Source: DUEL01 sp964580565 (GTDB lineage Bacteria > Chloroflexota > Anaerolineae > B4-G1 > DUEL01). From it: a DNA stretch of 28,571 nt. Each line of letters begins with the position of its first letter. The stretch's first letter is position 1. A program made the translations under genes and the position numbers. The stretch lies in the NCBI GenBank assembly GCA_964580565.1, contig CAZOLN010000021.1, positions 1-28,571 of the forward strand, written 5' to 3'. The notes beneath the pieces are model-generated. The model searched no databases and had not been told where the DNA came from. It saw nothing but the letters and a program-made list of their open reading frames with translations. This document shows positions 7,681-15,083 of this stretch, piece by piece.

Positions 7681-8220
7681 ATGGAAGGCCCTTTGCGTGA
7701 CCGGGAGGTATTTGAGACCGAGCAGCAGGAACTGGACGAGCGGGTCATCGACATCACCCGTGTGTCGAAGGTGGTGAAGGGGGGACGGCATTTCTCCTTC
7801 CGCGTGGTCGTCGCCGTGGGCGATAACAACGGGCAGGTGGGCATCGGTGTGGGGAAGGCCCGCGGGGTGCCCGACGCCATCCGGAAGGCGCTGGAGCGGG
7901 CGAGGCGGTCGATGCGCCCCATCCCCCTGGTAGGGACGACCATCCCCCACGAGGTGATCGGGCGCTGCGGCGGGGCGAGGGTGCTCCTGAAGCCCGCCTC
8001 CCCCGGTACCGGCGTCATCGCTGGCGGTGGCGTCCGTGCCGTGCTGGAGGCGGCGGGGATCCGCGACGTGTTGACCAAGTCGCTGGGCAGCGCGAACATC
8101 CTGAACGTGGTCAAGGCCACGATGGACGCGCTGAGCCAGTTGCGTAGCGTGGAGGAGGTCGCCCGGGAGCGCGGGCTCCCGGAGGCCCGAGTGATGCCCT
8201 TCTGGATGCGGAGACGATGA
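7681..8220 (+). CDS. rpsE: 30S ribosomal protein S5
   Basis: S5 helps form the mRNA entry site and influences decoding fidelity. The 179-aa product shows the N-terminal dsRNA-binding-like domain (VVKGGRHFSFRVVVAVGDNN, GVGKARGVPDAIRKALERAR). The C-terminal domain carries GVIAGGGVRAVLEAAGI and SLGSANILNVVKATMDAL. A purine tract (GGGAGAAAGG) precedes the ATG at 7681. The stop overlaps rpmD by 4 bp. Confidence 0.98.
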   Translation: MEGPLRDREVFETEQQELDERVIDITRVSKVVKGGRHFSFRVVVAVGDNNGQVGIGVGKARGVPDAIRKALERARRSMRPIPLVGTTIPHEVIGRCGGARVLLKPASPGTGVIAGGGVRAVLEAAGIRDVLTKSLGSANILNVVKATMDALSQLRSVEEVARERGLPEARVMPFWMRRR

Positions 8221-8423
8221 GCAAGGGAAAGAGCAAGAAGAAGGTACTGCGCATCACGCTGGTCAAGAGCCCCATCGGCTATTCCAAGCGGCAGAAGGGG
8301 ACGGTGCGGGCGTTGGGCCTGCGCCGGATGCACCAGACGGTGGAGAAAGAGGACACGCCGGTCATCCGTGGGATGGTGGCGAAGGTCCAGCATCTGGTCA
8401 AGGTGGAAGAGGTCGAAGTATGA
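8217..8423 (+). CDS. rpmD: 50S ribosomal protein L30
   Basis: L30 is a small peripheral 50S protein that is absent from some bacteria. The 68-aa product has the family core LRITLVKSPIGYSKRQKGTV followed by RALGLRRMHQTVEKEDTP and IRGMVAKVQHLVKVEE. It is slightly longer than E. coli L30 (59 aa) because of an N-terminal lysine-rich extension (SKGKSKKK). It is embedded by 4-bp overlaps at both ends (rpsE and rplO), so strict translational coupling is likely. Confidence 0.97.
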   Translation: MSKGKSKKKVLRITLVKSPIGYSKRQKGTVRALGLRRMHQTVEKEDTPVIRGMVAKVQHLVKVEEVEV

Positions 8424-8905
8424 AGTTGCACGAGTTGCGTCCGGCCAAAGGAGCAAAGAAGCGTCGCAAGCGGGTCGGCCGCGGGATCGCCGCCGGGCAG
8501 GGGAAGACGGCGGGCCGGGGCACCAAGGGACAGAAGGCGCGCAGCGGCGGCAGCCTGCCCCCGTACTTCGAGGGCGGTCAGTTGCCCCTGGTGCGGCGGC
8601 TCCCCTTCGCCCGAGGCGTCGGCTTCCGCGACCCCTGGCGGGTCCGCTTCACCCCGGTCAACCTGGACCGGCTGGACCCGGAGCGGTTCCCGGCGGGGAG
8701 TGAGGTCTCCCCGGAGACGCTGGCCGAGGCCCGCATCATCAAGCGGGCGGACGAACTGGTGGTCATCCTGGGCCGGGGGGAGATCGATCGCCCCCTGAAC
8801 GTCAAGGCCCACCGGTTCTCCTCCAGCGCCCGGGCCAAGATCGAGGCGGCCGGCGGAACGGTGGTGGAACTGCCCTGGCAGCGGGGCGGCCGGAGGACCC
8901 GGTAG
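8420..8905 (+). CDS. rplO: 50S ribosomal protein L15
   Basis: L15 is an assembly protein of the 50S subunit. The 161-aa product begins MKLHELRPAKGAKKRRKRVG. It has the glycine/arginine-rich N-terminal extension (GRGIAAGQGKTAGRGTKGQK) that threads through 23S rRNA, followed by FEGGQLPLVRRLP. The C-terminal domain includes NVKAHRFSSSARAKIEAAGG. Length is normal for non-proteobacterial L15. It is coupled to rpmD by ATGA and precedes secY by 29 nt. Confidence 0.97.
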   Translation: MKLHELRPAKGAKKRRKRVGRGIAAGQGKTAGRGTKGQKARSGGSLPPYFEGGQLPLVRRLPFARGVGFRDPWRVRFTPVNLDRLDPERFPAGSEVSPETLAEARIIKRADELVVILGRGEIDRPLNVKAHRFSSSARAKIEAAGGTVVELPWQRGGRRTR

Positions 8906-8934
8906 CGCCGGGTTAGCGGAGAGGGGGAGCGGCG

Positions 8935-10269
8935 ATGATCGAAGCGTTGCGCAATGCCCTGCGTCTGCCCGACCTGCGGCGACGGCTGTTCTATACGCTG
9001 CTTCTGCTGGTGATCTTCCGGGCCGCCGCCCACGTGCCGGTGCCTGGCATCGACCAGGAGGCCCTCCGGCGGCTGCTGGAAGGGACCAGCGGGGCGGCCC
9101 AGTTGGTCAACCTGCTGGACCTGCTTTCCGGCGGTGCGGTGGCCAACTACTCCATCCTGGCCAACGGGGTCTACCCCTACATCAACGCCTCCATCATCCT
9201 CCAGTTGCTGATCCCGGTCATCCCGAGCCTGCAGCGGATGATCGAGGAGGAGGGGGAGGCGGGCCAGCGGAAACTGAATCAGTGGACCTACTACATCACC
9301 ATCCCGCTGGCGGCGCTGCAGGCCTGGGGGCAGGCCCAGTTGTTCACGCAGGCTGCAGGGGGGACGCCGATCCTGCCCCGGTTCGGCTTCCACCGGCCCG
9401 ATTACATCTTGCCCACGGTGTCGGTGCTGGTGGCGATGACCGCGGGGACGATGTTCGCCATCTGGTTGGGCGACCTGATCAGCGAGCAGGGCATTGGCAA
9501 CGGTCTCTCTCTGATCATCTTCGGCGGCATCGTCGCCCGGGCGCCCACCAACATCGCCCGTATCTACACGACGGATGGGTGGTTGGGCATTCTGTTCTTC
9601 GCCATCATCACCGCGCTGACGGTGTTCGTGATCGTGTACGTGCAGGAGGGCCAGCGCCGGATCCCGGTTCAGTACGGCAAGCGGGTGCGCGGGCGGCGGA
9701 TGTACGCCGGGGGGTCCACCTACATCCCCCTGCGGGTGAACACGGCGGGGATGATCCCGCTGATCTTCGCCCAGTCGATCCTGACCTTCCCGGCCGTCAT
9801 CGCCCAGTTCTTCGCCGGGTCGGAGAACCCGAACGTGGCGGAGTTCGCCCGCAACGTCATGAACTTCTTCAGCGGCGCGACGACGGAGTGGTACACCACA
9901 CTGCTCTATGGGTTGCTTTACTTCTTCGCCGTCGTCGGGTTCACGTACTTCTATACCTTCGTCCTGATCGAGCAGCAGAACCTGGCGGAGACGCTGCGGA
10001 GGCAGGGTGGTTCCATCCCGGGTGTTCGGCCGGGGAAGCGGACGGAGGAATACATTAACAAAGTGTACCAACGGATCACGCTGGCCGGTGCCCTCTTCTT
10101 GGGTGGCGTGGCTGTGTTGCCTTTCGTCACCCAGTTGATGATGAACACGCGCGTCCTGATCATCACCTCGGCGGGCCTCCTCATCGTGGTCGGCGTCGTG
10201 GTGGACACGATGCGGCAGTTGGAGGCCCAGTTGCTGATGCGCCACTACGAGGGCTTCATCAAGAAGTAG
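8935..10269 (+). CDS. secY: Protein translocase subunit SecY
   Basis: SecY is the channel-forming subunit of the Sec translocon, which exports the signal-peptide proteins encoded later in this window. The 444-aa protein fits ten membrane helices. Conserved parts include a plug region after the first helix (about residues 60-80), GDLISEQGIGNGLSLIIF at about 179-196, and the cytosolic loop RRIPVQYGKR at 241-250. The ribosome/SecA-binding loop TLRRQGGSIPGVRPGKRTEE lies at about 353-372. The ATG at 8935 is preceded by GGAGAGGGGGAG. It sits in the usual place between rplO and adk. Confidence 0.99.
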   Translation: MIEALRNALRLPDLRRRLFYTLLLLVIFRAAAHVPVPGIDQEALRRLLEGTSGAAQLVNLLDLLSGGAVANYSILANGVYPYINASIILQLLIPVIPSLQRMIEEEGEAGQRKLNQWTYYITIPLAALQAWGQAQLFTQAAGGTPILPRFGFHRPDYILPTVSVLVAMTAGTMFAIWLGDLISEQGIGNGLSLIIFGGIVARAPTNIARIYTTDGWLGILFFAIITALTVFVIVYVQEGQRRIPVQYGKRVRGRRMYAGGSTYIPLRVNTAGMIPLIFAQSILTFPAVIAQFFAGSENPNVAEFARNVMNFFSGATTEWYTTLLYGLLYFFAVVGFTYFYTFVLIEQQNLAETLRRQGGSIPGVRPGKRTEEYINKVYQRITLAGALFLGGVAVLPFVTQLMMNTRVLIITSAGLLIVVGVVVDTMRQLEAQLLMRHYEGFIKK

Positions 10270-10278
10270 GAAGGCCAG

Positions 10279-10944
10279 ATGGGTTGTCGGGTCGTCTTGC
10301 TGGGGCTGCCCGGTGCGGGCAAGGGCACACAGGCCGAGCGGCTCGCCGCAGCGTTGGGGGTGCCCCACGTGGCGAGTGGCGATCTGTTCCGTGAGCACCT
10401 GAACAAGAACACAGAGTTGGGCCGACGGGCACGGGCCTATATCGATCGCGGGGACCTGGTTCCCGACGAGATCACCATCGGGATGGTCGCCGAGCGGCTG
10501 GCCCGCCCCGACTGTGCCGACGGGTTCGTCCTGGACGGTTTCCCCCGGACGGTGGCCCAGGCGGAGGCGCTGGAGCGGGTCCTGGATCGGATGGGGACCC
10601 GGCTGAACATCGTCCCGCTGATCCGGGTCAGCGAGGAGGTGGCTCTGGCCCGGCTGTCCGGGCGGTGGACCTGCCGGAAGTGTGGGGCGGTGTACCACAC
10701 GCTGTTCAACCCGCCGAAGCAGCCTGGGATCTGCGATCTCTGCGGGGGGGAACTGTACCAGCGCTCCGATGAGACCCCCGAGGCCCATCAGCGTCGGTTG
10801 GAGGTCTACGAAGAGCAGACGGCGCCGCTGGTGGATTACTACCGCCAAGCGGGTCTCCTGGTGGAGATCAACGGAGAGCAGTCCATCGAGGACGTCCAGG
10901 CGGACCTCTGGGCTGCGGTTCGATCGGTCTGCGGGGTGGAATGA
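10279..10944 (+). CDS. adk: Adenylate kinase with zinc-binding lid
   Basis: Adenylate kinase converts ATP + AMP to 2 ADP in the cytosol. The 221-aa product has the P-loop GLPGAGKGT (residues 9-17), the AMP-binding DGFPRT (86-91) and a long LID. Four cysteines (C132, C135, C152, C155) make the LID a structural zinc site, typical of Gram-positive and thermophilic enzymes and often linked to stability. It starts 9 nt after secY and overlaps map by 4 bp (ATGA). Confidence 0.98.
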   Translation: MGCRVVLLGLPGAGKGTQAERLAAALGVPHVASGDLFREHLNKNTELGRRARAYIDRGDLVPDEITIGMVAERLARPDCADGFVLDGFPRTVAQAEALERVLDRMGTRLNIVPLIRVSEEVALARLSGRWTCRKCGAVYHTLFNPPKQPGICDLCGGELYQRSDETPEAHQRRLEVYEEQTAPLVDYYRQAGLLVEINGEQSIEDVQADLWAAVRSVCGVE

Positions 10945-11702
10945 TCCACATCAAGACATCGTCGGAAGTGGAGAAGATGCGCCGGGCCGGTCGGATCGTG
11001 GCCGAGGTGCTGGCGCGGATCGGGGAGCGGGTGGCCCCGGGGGTCACGACGGCGGAGTTGAACGCGCTGGCGGAGGAGGTGATCCGGCGGCACAACGCCA
11101 TCCCTTCGTTCAAGGGGTATCCGCCGGGCAGCCCGCACCCGTTTCCGGCGGCCATCTGCGCGTCGGTGAACGAGGAACTGGTCCACGGGATCCCAGGCCC
11201 TCGGGTCCTGCAGGAGGGGGACATCCTGAGCGTGGACGTGGGGGCGATCTACGAGGGGTATCACGGGGACGCGGCCCGGACCTTCCCGGTGGGGGAGATC
11301 GACGAGGAGGCCCAGCGGCTGCTGGAGGTGACGGAGGGAGCGTTGTACGCTGGCATCGCCCAGGCGCGGGCGGGGAACCGGACCGGCGACATCTCTGCCG
11401 CCATCCAGCGGTACGTGGAGCAGCACGGTTTCAACGTTGTGCGGGAGTACACCGGCCACGGGATCGGCCGGCGGATGCACGAGGATCCGCAGGTGCCGAA
11501 TTTCGGTCGGCCAGGGCACGGGATCGTGCTTCGGTCTGGGATGACCATCGCGCTGGAGCCGATGGTCTTGGCAGGCGACTATCGGGTGCGAGTGCTGGAT
11601 GACCACTGGACCGTGGTCTCCGCCGACGGGCGGCTCACCGCCCACTTCGAGCATACGATCCTGGTGCGGGACGGAGAAGCGGAGATTCTGACGAGATTGT
11701 AG
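10941..11702 (+). CDS. map: Type I methionine aminopeptidase
   Basis: This enzyme removes the initiator methionine from nascent proteins. The 253-aa product has the full pita-bread metal site: D99, D110, H173, E206 and E237, within DVGAIYEGYHGDAARTF, GHGIGRRMHE, ALEPM and AHFEHTI. The substrate-contacting histidine H82 is in VHGIPG. There is no N-terminal zinc-finger extension, so it is the short class Ia form. It is coupled to adk. Downstream is a 48-nt spacer and then rpmJ; infA is not between them. Confidence 0.98.
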   Translation: MIHIKTSSEVEKMRRAGRIVAEVLARIGERVAPGVTTAELNALAEEVIRRHNAIPSFKGYPPGSPHPFPAAICASVNEELVHGIPGPRVLQEGDILSVDVGAIYEGYHGDAARTFPVGEIDEEAQRLLEVTEGALYAGIAQARAGNRTGDISAAIQRYVEQHGFNVVREYTGHGIGRRMHEDPQVPNFGRPGHGIVLRSGMTIALEPMVLAGDYRVRVLDDHWTVVSADGRLTAHFEHTILVRDGEAEILTRL

Positions 11703-11750
11703 CGGTCTATTTGAGGCAGCGAGGAAGCAGGGAAGCAAGGAGTGGAAGAG

Positions 11751-11864
11751 ATGAAGGTATCACCGTCTGTGAAGCGGCGTTGTCCGAAGTGCAAGATCAT
11801 CCGCCGTAAAGGCGTGGTGCGGGTGATCTGCGAGAATCCAAAGCACAAACAGCGTCAGGGGTAA
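11751..11864 (+). CDS. rpmJ: 50S ribosomal protein L36, zinc form
   Basis: This is a short gene of 37 codons. The product starts MKVSPSVKRRCPKCKIIRRK and ends NPKHKQRQG. It is the cysteine-containing (C+) L36, with zinc ligands C11, C14, C27 and H32. L36 is a zinc-ribbon protein that stabilises 23S rRNA near the factor-binding region. It lies 48 nt after map, with GGAAGCAAGGAG upstream, and 19 nt before rpsM. The position before rpsM is canonical. Confidence 0.97.
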   Translation: MKVSPSVKRRCPKCKIIRRKGVVRVICENPKHKQRQG

Positions 11865-11883
11865 GGAGACGACGGAGGGAAGT

Positions 11884-12273
11884 ATGGCACGTATTGCAGG
11901 TGTGGACCTGCCCCGAAACAAGCGGGTGGAGATTGGGTTGACGTACATCTACGGCATCGGCAGGAGCCGGAGCAACGAGATCCTGCGCAAGGCCGGGGTG
12001 GATCCTGACAAGCGGGTGAAGGACCTCACCGAGGCGGAGGTCTCCCGGCTGCGCGAGATCATCGACCGGGAGTACACGGTGGAGGGCGATCTTCGGCGTG
12101 AGGTGCAGATGAACATCAAGCGCCTCATCGAGATCGGATGCTACCGGGGATTGCGCCATCGGATGAACCTGCCGGTGCGTGGGCAGCGGACCCGCACCAA
12201 CGCTCGCACGAAGCGCGGCCCGCGCAAGACCGTTCCGGGTCGGGGCCGTCGCCGCGGGATGAAGAAGAAGTAG
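11884..12273 (+). CDS. rpsM: 30S ribosomal protein S13
   Basis: S13 forms the inter-subunit bridges with L5 and contacts P-site tRNA through its C-terminal tail. The 129-aa product begins MARIAGVDLPRNKRVEIGLT and has the helix-two-turns-helix segment around YIYGIGRSRSNEIL. The arginine-rich C-terminus is RGLRHRMNLPVRGQRTRTNA followed by RTKRGPRKTVPGRGR. The ATG at 11884 has GGAGGGAAG just upstream. A 145-bp spacer, long for this operon, separates it from rpsK. Confidence 0.98.
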   Translation: MARIAGVDLPRNKRVEIGLTYIYGIGRSRSNEILRKAGVDPDKRVKDLTEAEVSRLREIIDREYTVEGDLRREVQMNIKRLIEIGCYRGLRHRMNLPVRGQRTRTNARTKRGPRKTVPGRGRRRGMKKK

Positions 12274-12418
12274 CAGGTGCGATCGATTGCGCCTGCGGGG
12301 GGCATCGCCCTCCCGTAGGGATGGGTTTCATTGCGCCGGAGGTAGAGGTGCGGTTCGTCGCACCGGGGCGTTGTTCGACGGCGCGACAGTCGGAAAGGGA
12401 ATTACGGACGGAGGGAAT
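12274..12418 (+). repeat. rpsM-rpsK spacer with small palindromes
   Basis: The spacer is several-fold longer than its neighbours and carries short near-palindromes. One at 12274-12295 has arms CAGGTGCGAT and ATTGCGCCTG (two wobble pairs) around a CG centre. Another at 12347-12364 has arms GGTGCGGT and GTCGCACC. Their plan of 8-10 bp arms around a two-base centre matches the array at 14907-15055, so this may be a decayed copy of that family. A leader structure for rpsK is the alternative. The last bases supply the rpsK Shine-Dalgarno (GGAGGG, 12410-12415). Confidence 0.5.
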
Positions 12419-12811
12419 ATGGCGCGACAGAGAGGAAGGAGACGGGCTCGCCGGGTGAAGCGGAACGTTCCCCGGGGACATGCCCACATCCACGCGACAT
12501 TCAACAATACGATCATCACGATCACCGATCCGAACGGGAACACGATCAACTGGGCTAGCGCGGGTTCCGTGGGGTTCAAAGGGGCCAAGAAGAGCACCCC
12601 TTACGCTGCGCGTCTGGCTGCCCAGCGGGCGGCGAGGGACGCGATGGACAACGGGATGGTGGAAGTGGACGTGTTCGTGAAGGGGCCTGGCCCGGGCCGG
12701 GAGGCGGCCATCCGGGCCCTCCAGGCGGCTGGGCTGAAGATCCTGTCCATCACCGACGTGACGCCCATCCCGCACAACGGTTGTCGGCCGCCGAAGAAGC
12801 GGCGGGTGTAA
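12419..12811 (+). CDS. rpsK: 30S ribosomal protein S11
   Basis: S11 lies on the 30S platform at the mRNA exit channel. The start is the ATG at 12419, giving 130 aa that begin MARQRGRRRARRVKRNVPRG. The family blocks are HIHATFNNTIITITDPNGN, GFKGAKKSTPYAA and the extreme C-terminus DVTPIPHNGCRPPKKRRV. The open frame runs 44 codons further upstream into the spacer, but that stretch is not S11 sequence. Confidence 0.98.
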   Translation: MARQRGRRRARRVKRNVPRGHAHIHATFNNTIITITDPNGNTINWASAGSVGFKGAKKSTPYAARLAAQRAARDAMDNGMVEVDVFVKGPGPGREAAIRALQAAGLKILSITDVTPIPHNGCRPPKKRRV

Positions 12812-12837
12812 CAAAACGAGGATCGCTGGGAGGAAGT

Positions 12838-13476
12838 ATGGCCAGATACATCGGCCCTGTTTGCAAACTGTGCCGTCGAGAGGGACAGAAGCTGTATTTG
12901 AAGGGAGCGCGCTGCTACTCGCCGAAGTGTGCGCTGGAGCGGCGGGATTACCCTCCGGGAGAACACGGGGTGACCGCCCGTTTCCGACGCCAGCGACCGT
13001 CCGACTACGCGCTCCAGTTGCGGGAAAAGCAGAAGGTCCGCCGGATCTACGGCGTCCTGGAACGGCAGTTCCGGCGGTACTTCCGGGAGGCGGAGCGGAT
13101 GCCCGGTCTCACAGGTGAGAACCTGCTCATCCTGCTGGAGCGCCGATTGGACAACGTGGTCTATCGGTTGGGTTTCGCCGATTCCCGCGCCCAGGCTCGC
13201 CAGCTGGTGCAGCACGGCCACTTCACCGTCAACGGGCGGCGGGTGACGATCCCCTCCATGCTTGTGCGTCCCAACGACGTCATCGCGGTGCGCGAGGGGA
13301 GCCGTAAACGGACTTATTTCAAGGAGCGGGCGCAGGTGCTGGACGCGCAGAGGGTCCCGGAGTGGTTGCAGTTGGACCCAGAGAACCTCTCTGCGCGGGT
13401 TCTGGCGATGCCTCGGCGAGAGGACATCGACATCCCGATCAACGAGCAGTTGGTCGTAGAGTATTACTCGCGGTAA
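12838..13476 (+). CDS. rpsD: 30S ribosomal protein S4, zinc form
   Basis: S4 is a primary 16S rRNA-binding protein. In many bacteria it also autoregulates the alpha operon. The ATG at 12838 (GGGAGGAAG just upstream) gives 212 aa that start MARYIGPVCKLCRREGQKLY. The N-terminal zinc motif C9, C12, C26, C31 is complete (C+ form). An S4 domain follows with ERRLDNVVYRLGFADSRAQA and RQLVQHGHFTVNGRRV. It lies 26 nt after rpsK and is followed by rpoA, the canonical alpha-operon order. Confidence 0.98.
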   Translation: MARYIGPVCKLCRREGQKLYLKGARCYSPKCALERRDYPPGEHGVTARFRRQRPSDYALQLREKQKVRRIYGVLERQFRRYFREAERMPGLTGENLLILLERRLDNVVYRLGFADSRAQARQLVQHGHFTVNGRRVTIPSMLVRPNDVIAVREGSRKRTYFKERAQVLDAQRVPEWLQLDPENLSARVLAMPRREDIDIPINEQLVVEYYSR

Positions 13477-13509
13477 AGGCCCGGTCCGGATTGAAAAGGG
13501 AGGTAGGGG

Positions 13510-14490
13510 GTGGTCTCATCGGTACTGCCCAAGATCGAAATTGATGCGACCTCTCAACAGTATGGCCGGTACATCATCGGCCCGCTGGAGAGCGGTTACG
13601 GCGTTACCTTGGGGAACGCCTTGCGTCGCGTGTTGCTTTCCTCGCTCCCCGGCGCGGCGGTGACTTCCATCCGAATCATCGACGTCCCGCACGAGTTCAC
13701 GACGATCCCTCACGTGCGGGAGGATGTGATTCGGATCATCCTGCAGATCAAGAAACTGCGGCTGAAGATGGAGGGGGAGGGGCCGCTGCGGATGTACCTG
13801 GAGGCCCGAGGTGAGGGCGTCGTGACGGCGGGGGACATCCAGGCGCCGCCCGAGATCGAGATCCTCAACCCCGATCTCTACCTGTTCACCACCGATTCCG
13901 ACGAGGCGCGGGTGGAGATGGAGTTCACCGTCGAGTGGGGGCGAGGGTATTCTCCGGCCGAGGAGCGGGGCCGGGTGGGCATCGGAGAGTTGCCGGTGGA
14001 TGCGATCTTCAGCCCTGTCCGGCGCGTCGCTTTCGACGTGGAGAAGGCGCGCGTGGGGCAGATGACGGACTACGACCGTCTGACGATGGAGATATGGACG
14101 GACGGTCGGATCGCACCGATGGAGGCGCTGAAGGAAGCCGCCCGGATCTTGGTCACCCACTTCCGGCTCATCGCAGGGATCACCGAGGAGGAGGTCGCGG
14201 TCGCCGAGGAGGAGAAAGAGGTCGGGATCCCGGCGGGCATCTATGAGAAGCCGTTGGAGGAACTGAACCTGGGGGTGCGGGTGTTCAACGCCCTGCGGCG
14301 GGCCGGCATCTCCAAGGTGGGTGAGATCCTGGATATGCTGAAGGAGGGGGAGAACGCCGTCCTTCGCATCCGCAACTTTGGCGCCAAGTCGTTGCAGGAA
14401 CTGAGAGACCGGCTGGAGGAGTTGGGCTACTTGGAGTACCTGGAAGAGCCGGTCGAGGCGGAAGAGGAAAAGGCTGAGGCGGAGGTGTAG
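13510..14490 (+). CDS. rpoA: RNA polymerase subunit alpha
   Basis: The alpha dimer scaffolds RNA polymerase assembly and its C-terminal domain binds UP elements and activators. The 326-aa product has the alpha-NTD (1-230) with LESGYGVTLGNALRRVLLSS and a CTD (about 245-310). The CTD keeps DNA-contact residues equivalent to E. coli R265, N268, G296, K298 and S299 (here R257, N260, G291, K293, S294). The start is GTG at 13510 with GGGAGGTAGG upstream. The last 14 residues are highly acidic (EEPVEAEEEKAEAEV). rplQ follows after 2 nt. Confidence 0.98.
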   Translation: MVSSVLPKIEIDATSQQYGRYIIGPLESGYGVTLGNALRRVLLSSLPGAAVTSIRIIDVPHEFTTIPHVREDVIRIILQIKKLRLKMEGEGPLRMYLEARGEGVVTAGDIQAPPEIEILNPDLYLFTTDSDEARVEMEFTVEWGRGYSPAEERGRVGIGELPVDAIFSPVRRVAFDVEKARVGQMTDYDRLTMEIWTDGRIAPMEALKEAARILVTHFRLIAGITEEEVAVAEEEKEVGIPAGIYEKPLEELNLGVRVFNALRRAGISKVGEILDMLKEGENAVLRIRNFGAKSLQELRDRLEELGYLEYLEEPVEAEEEKAEAEV

Positions 14491-14492
14491 GA

Positions 14493-14906
14493 ATGCGACA
14501 TCGGGTCGCAGGGAAGAAATTGAACCGATCGAGCGGCCACCGCCGCGCGTTGTTTCGGAATCTGGTTTCGGCAGTGATCTATCACGAGCGGATCGAGACG
14601 ACCGAGGCGAAAGCCCGGGCGGTCCGCCGCCACGTGGAGAAGTTGATCACCCTGGCGAAGCGGGGCCTGGCGGCGGAGAAGGAAGACCCCGCCCGCGGGG
14701 TCCACGCCCGACGGCTGGCAGCGGCCCGGTTGAACCGGTGGGTCACAGAACCGGACGGGACGCGGGTGGATCTGGTGCGGAAGTTGTTCGACGAGATCGC
14801 CCCGCGCTATATGGACCGTCCGGGTGGGTACACGCGGATCATCAAGTTGGGGCCGCGCAAGGGAGACGCCGCCCCGATGGCGATCCTGGAGTTGGTGGAG
14901 GAGTAG
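14493..14906 (+). CDS. rplQ: 50S ribosomal protein L17
   Basis: L17 sits near the tunnel exit on the 50S back. The 137-aa product starts MRHRVAGKKLNRSSGHRRAL, then FRNLVSAVIYHERIETTEAK and AKAVRR-type helices (here ARAVRRHVEKLITLAKRG). It ends GGYTRIIKLGPRKGDAAPMA ILELVEE, the family terminus. It begins 2 nt after rpoA. The stop codon abuts a palindrome array. Confidence 0.97.
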   Translation: MRHRVAGKKLNRSSGHRRALFRNLVSAVIYHERIETTEAKARAVRRHVEKLITLAKRGLAAEKEDPARGVHARRLAAARLNRWVTEPDGTRVDLVRKLFDEIAPRYMDRPGGYTRIIKLGPRKGDAAPMAILELVEE

Positions 14907-15055
14907 CCGCGCGATTTATCGCGCGGCGGTAGGGGGCGCAATGAATTGCGCCCGTACAGGGTAGGTGGTGTGAGGGTAGCCACGCGATTTATCGCGTGGC
15001 GATAGAGGGCGCGATAAATTGCGCCCATACAGGGTGGGCGCGGTGAATCGCGCCC
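14907..15055. repeat. Array of five short palindromes (REP/MITE-like)
   Basis: Five 20-bp palindromes lie between rplQ and truA: 14907-14926 (arms CCGCGCGAT/ATCGCGCGG), 14934-14953 (GGGCGCAAT/ATTGCGCCC), 14980-14999 (CCACGCGAT/ATCGCGTGG), 15007-15026 (GGGCGCGAT/ATTGCGCCC) and 15036-15055 (GGGCGCGGT/ATCGCGCCC). Each has 9-bp arms around two bases. The first two and the next two form a duplicated 73-bp unit. Between the copies one G-C pair has become A-T on both arms, which preserves pairing. CRISPR is excluded because there are no uniform direct repeats or unique spacers. It probably represents a genome-wide interspersed family. Confidence 0.85.
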
Positions 15056-15083
15056 GTGCGAACCGGACAAAACGGAAAAGGGG

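Noticed and set aside
8578..10848. A 756-codon open frame antisense to rplO, secY and adk
   Set aside because: It is a by-product of high GC and codon bias opposite real genes. The translation is low-complexity (His/Asp/Gln/Arg rich) with no family, and it covers well-supported genes.
14907..15055. CRISPR array
   Set aside because: The units are palindromes of variable sequence with short, non-unique spacing. There are no cas genes or uniform direct repeats.
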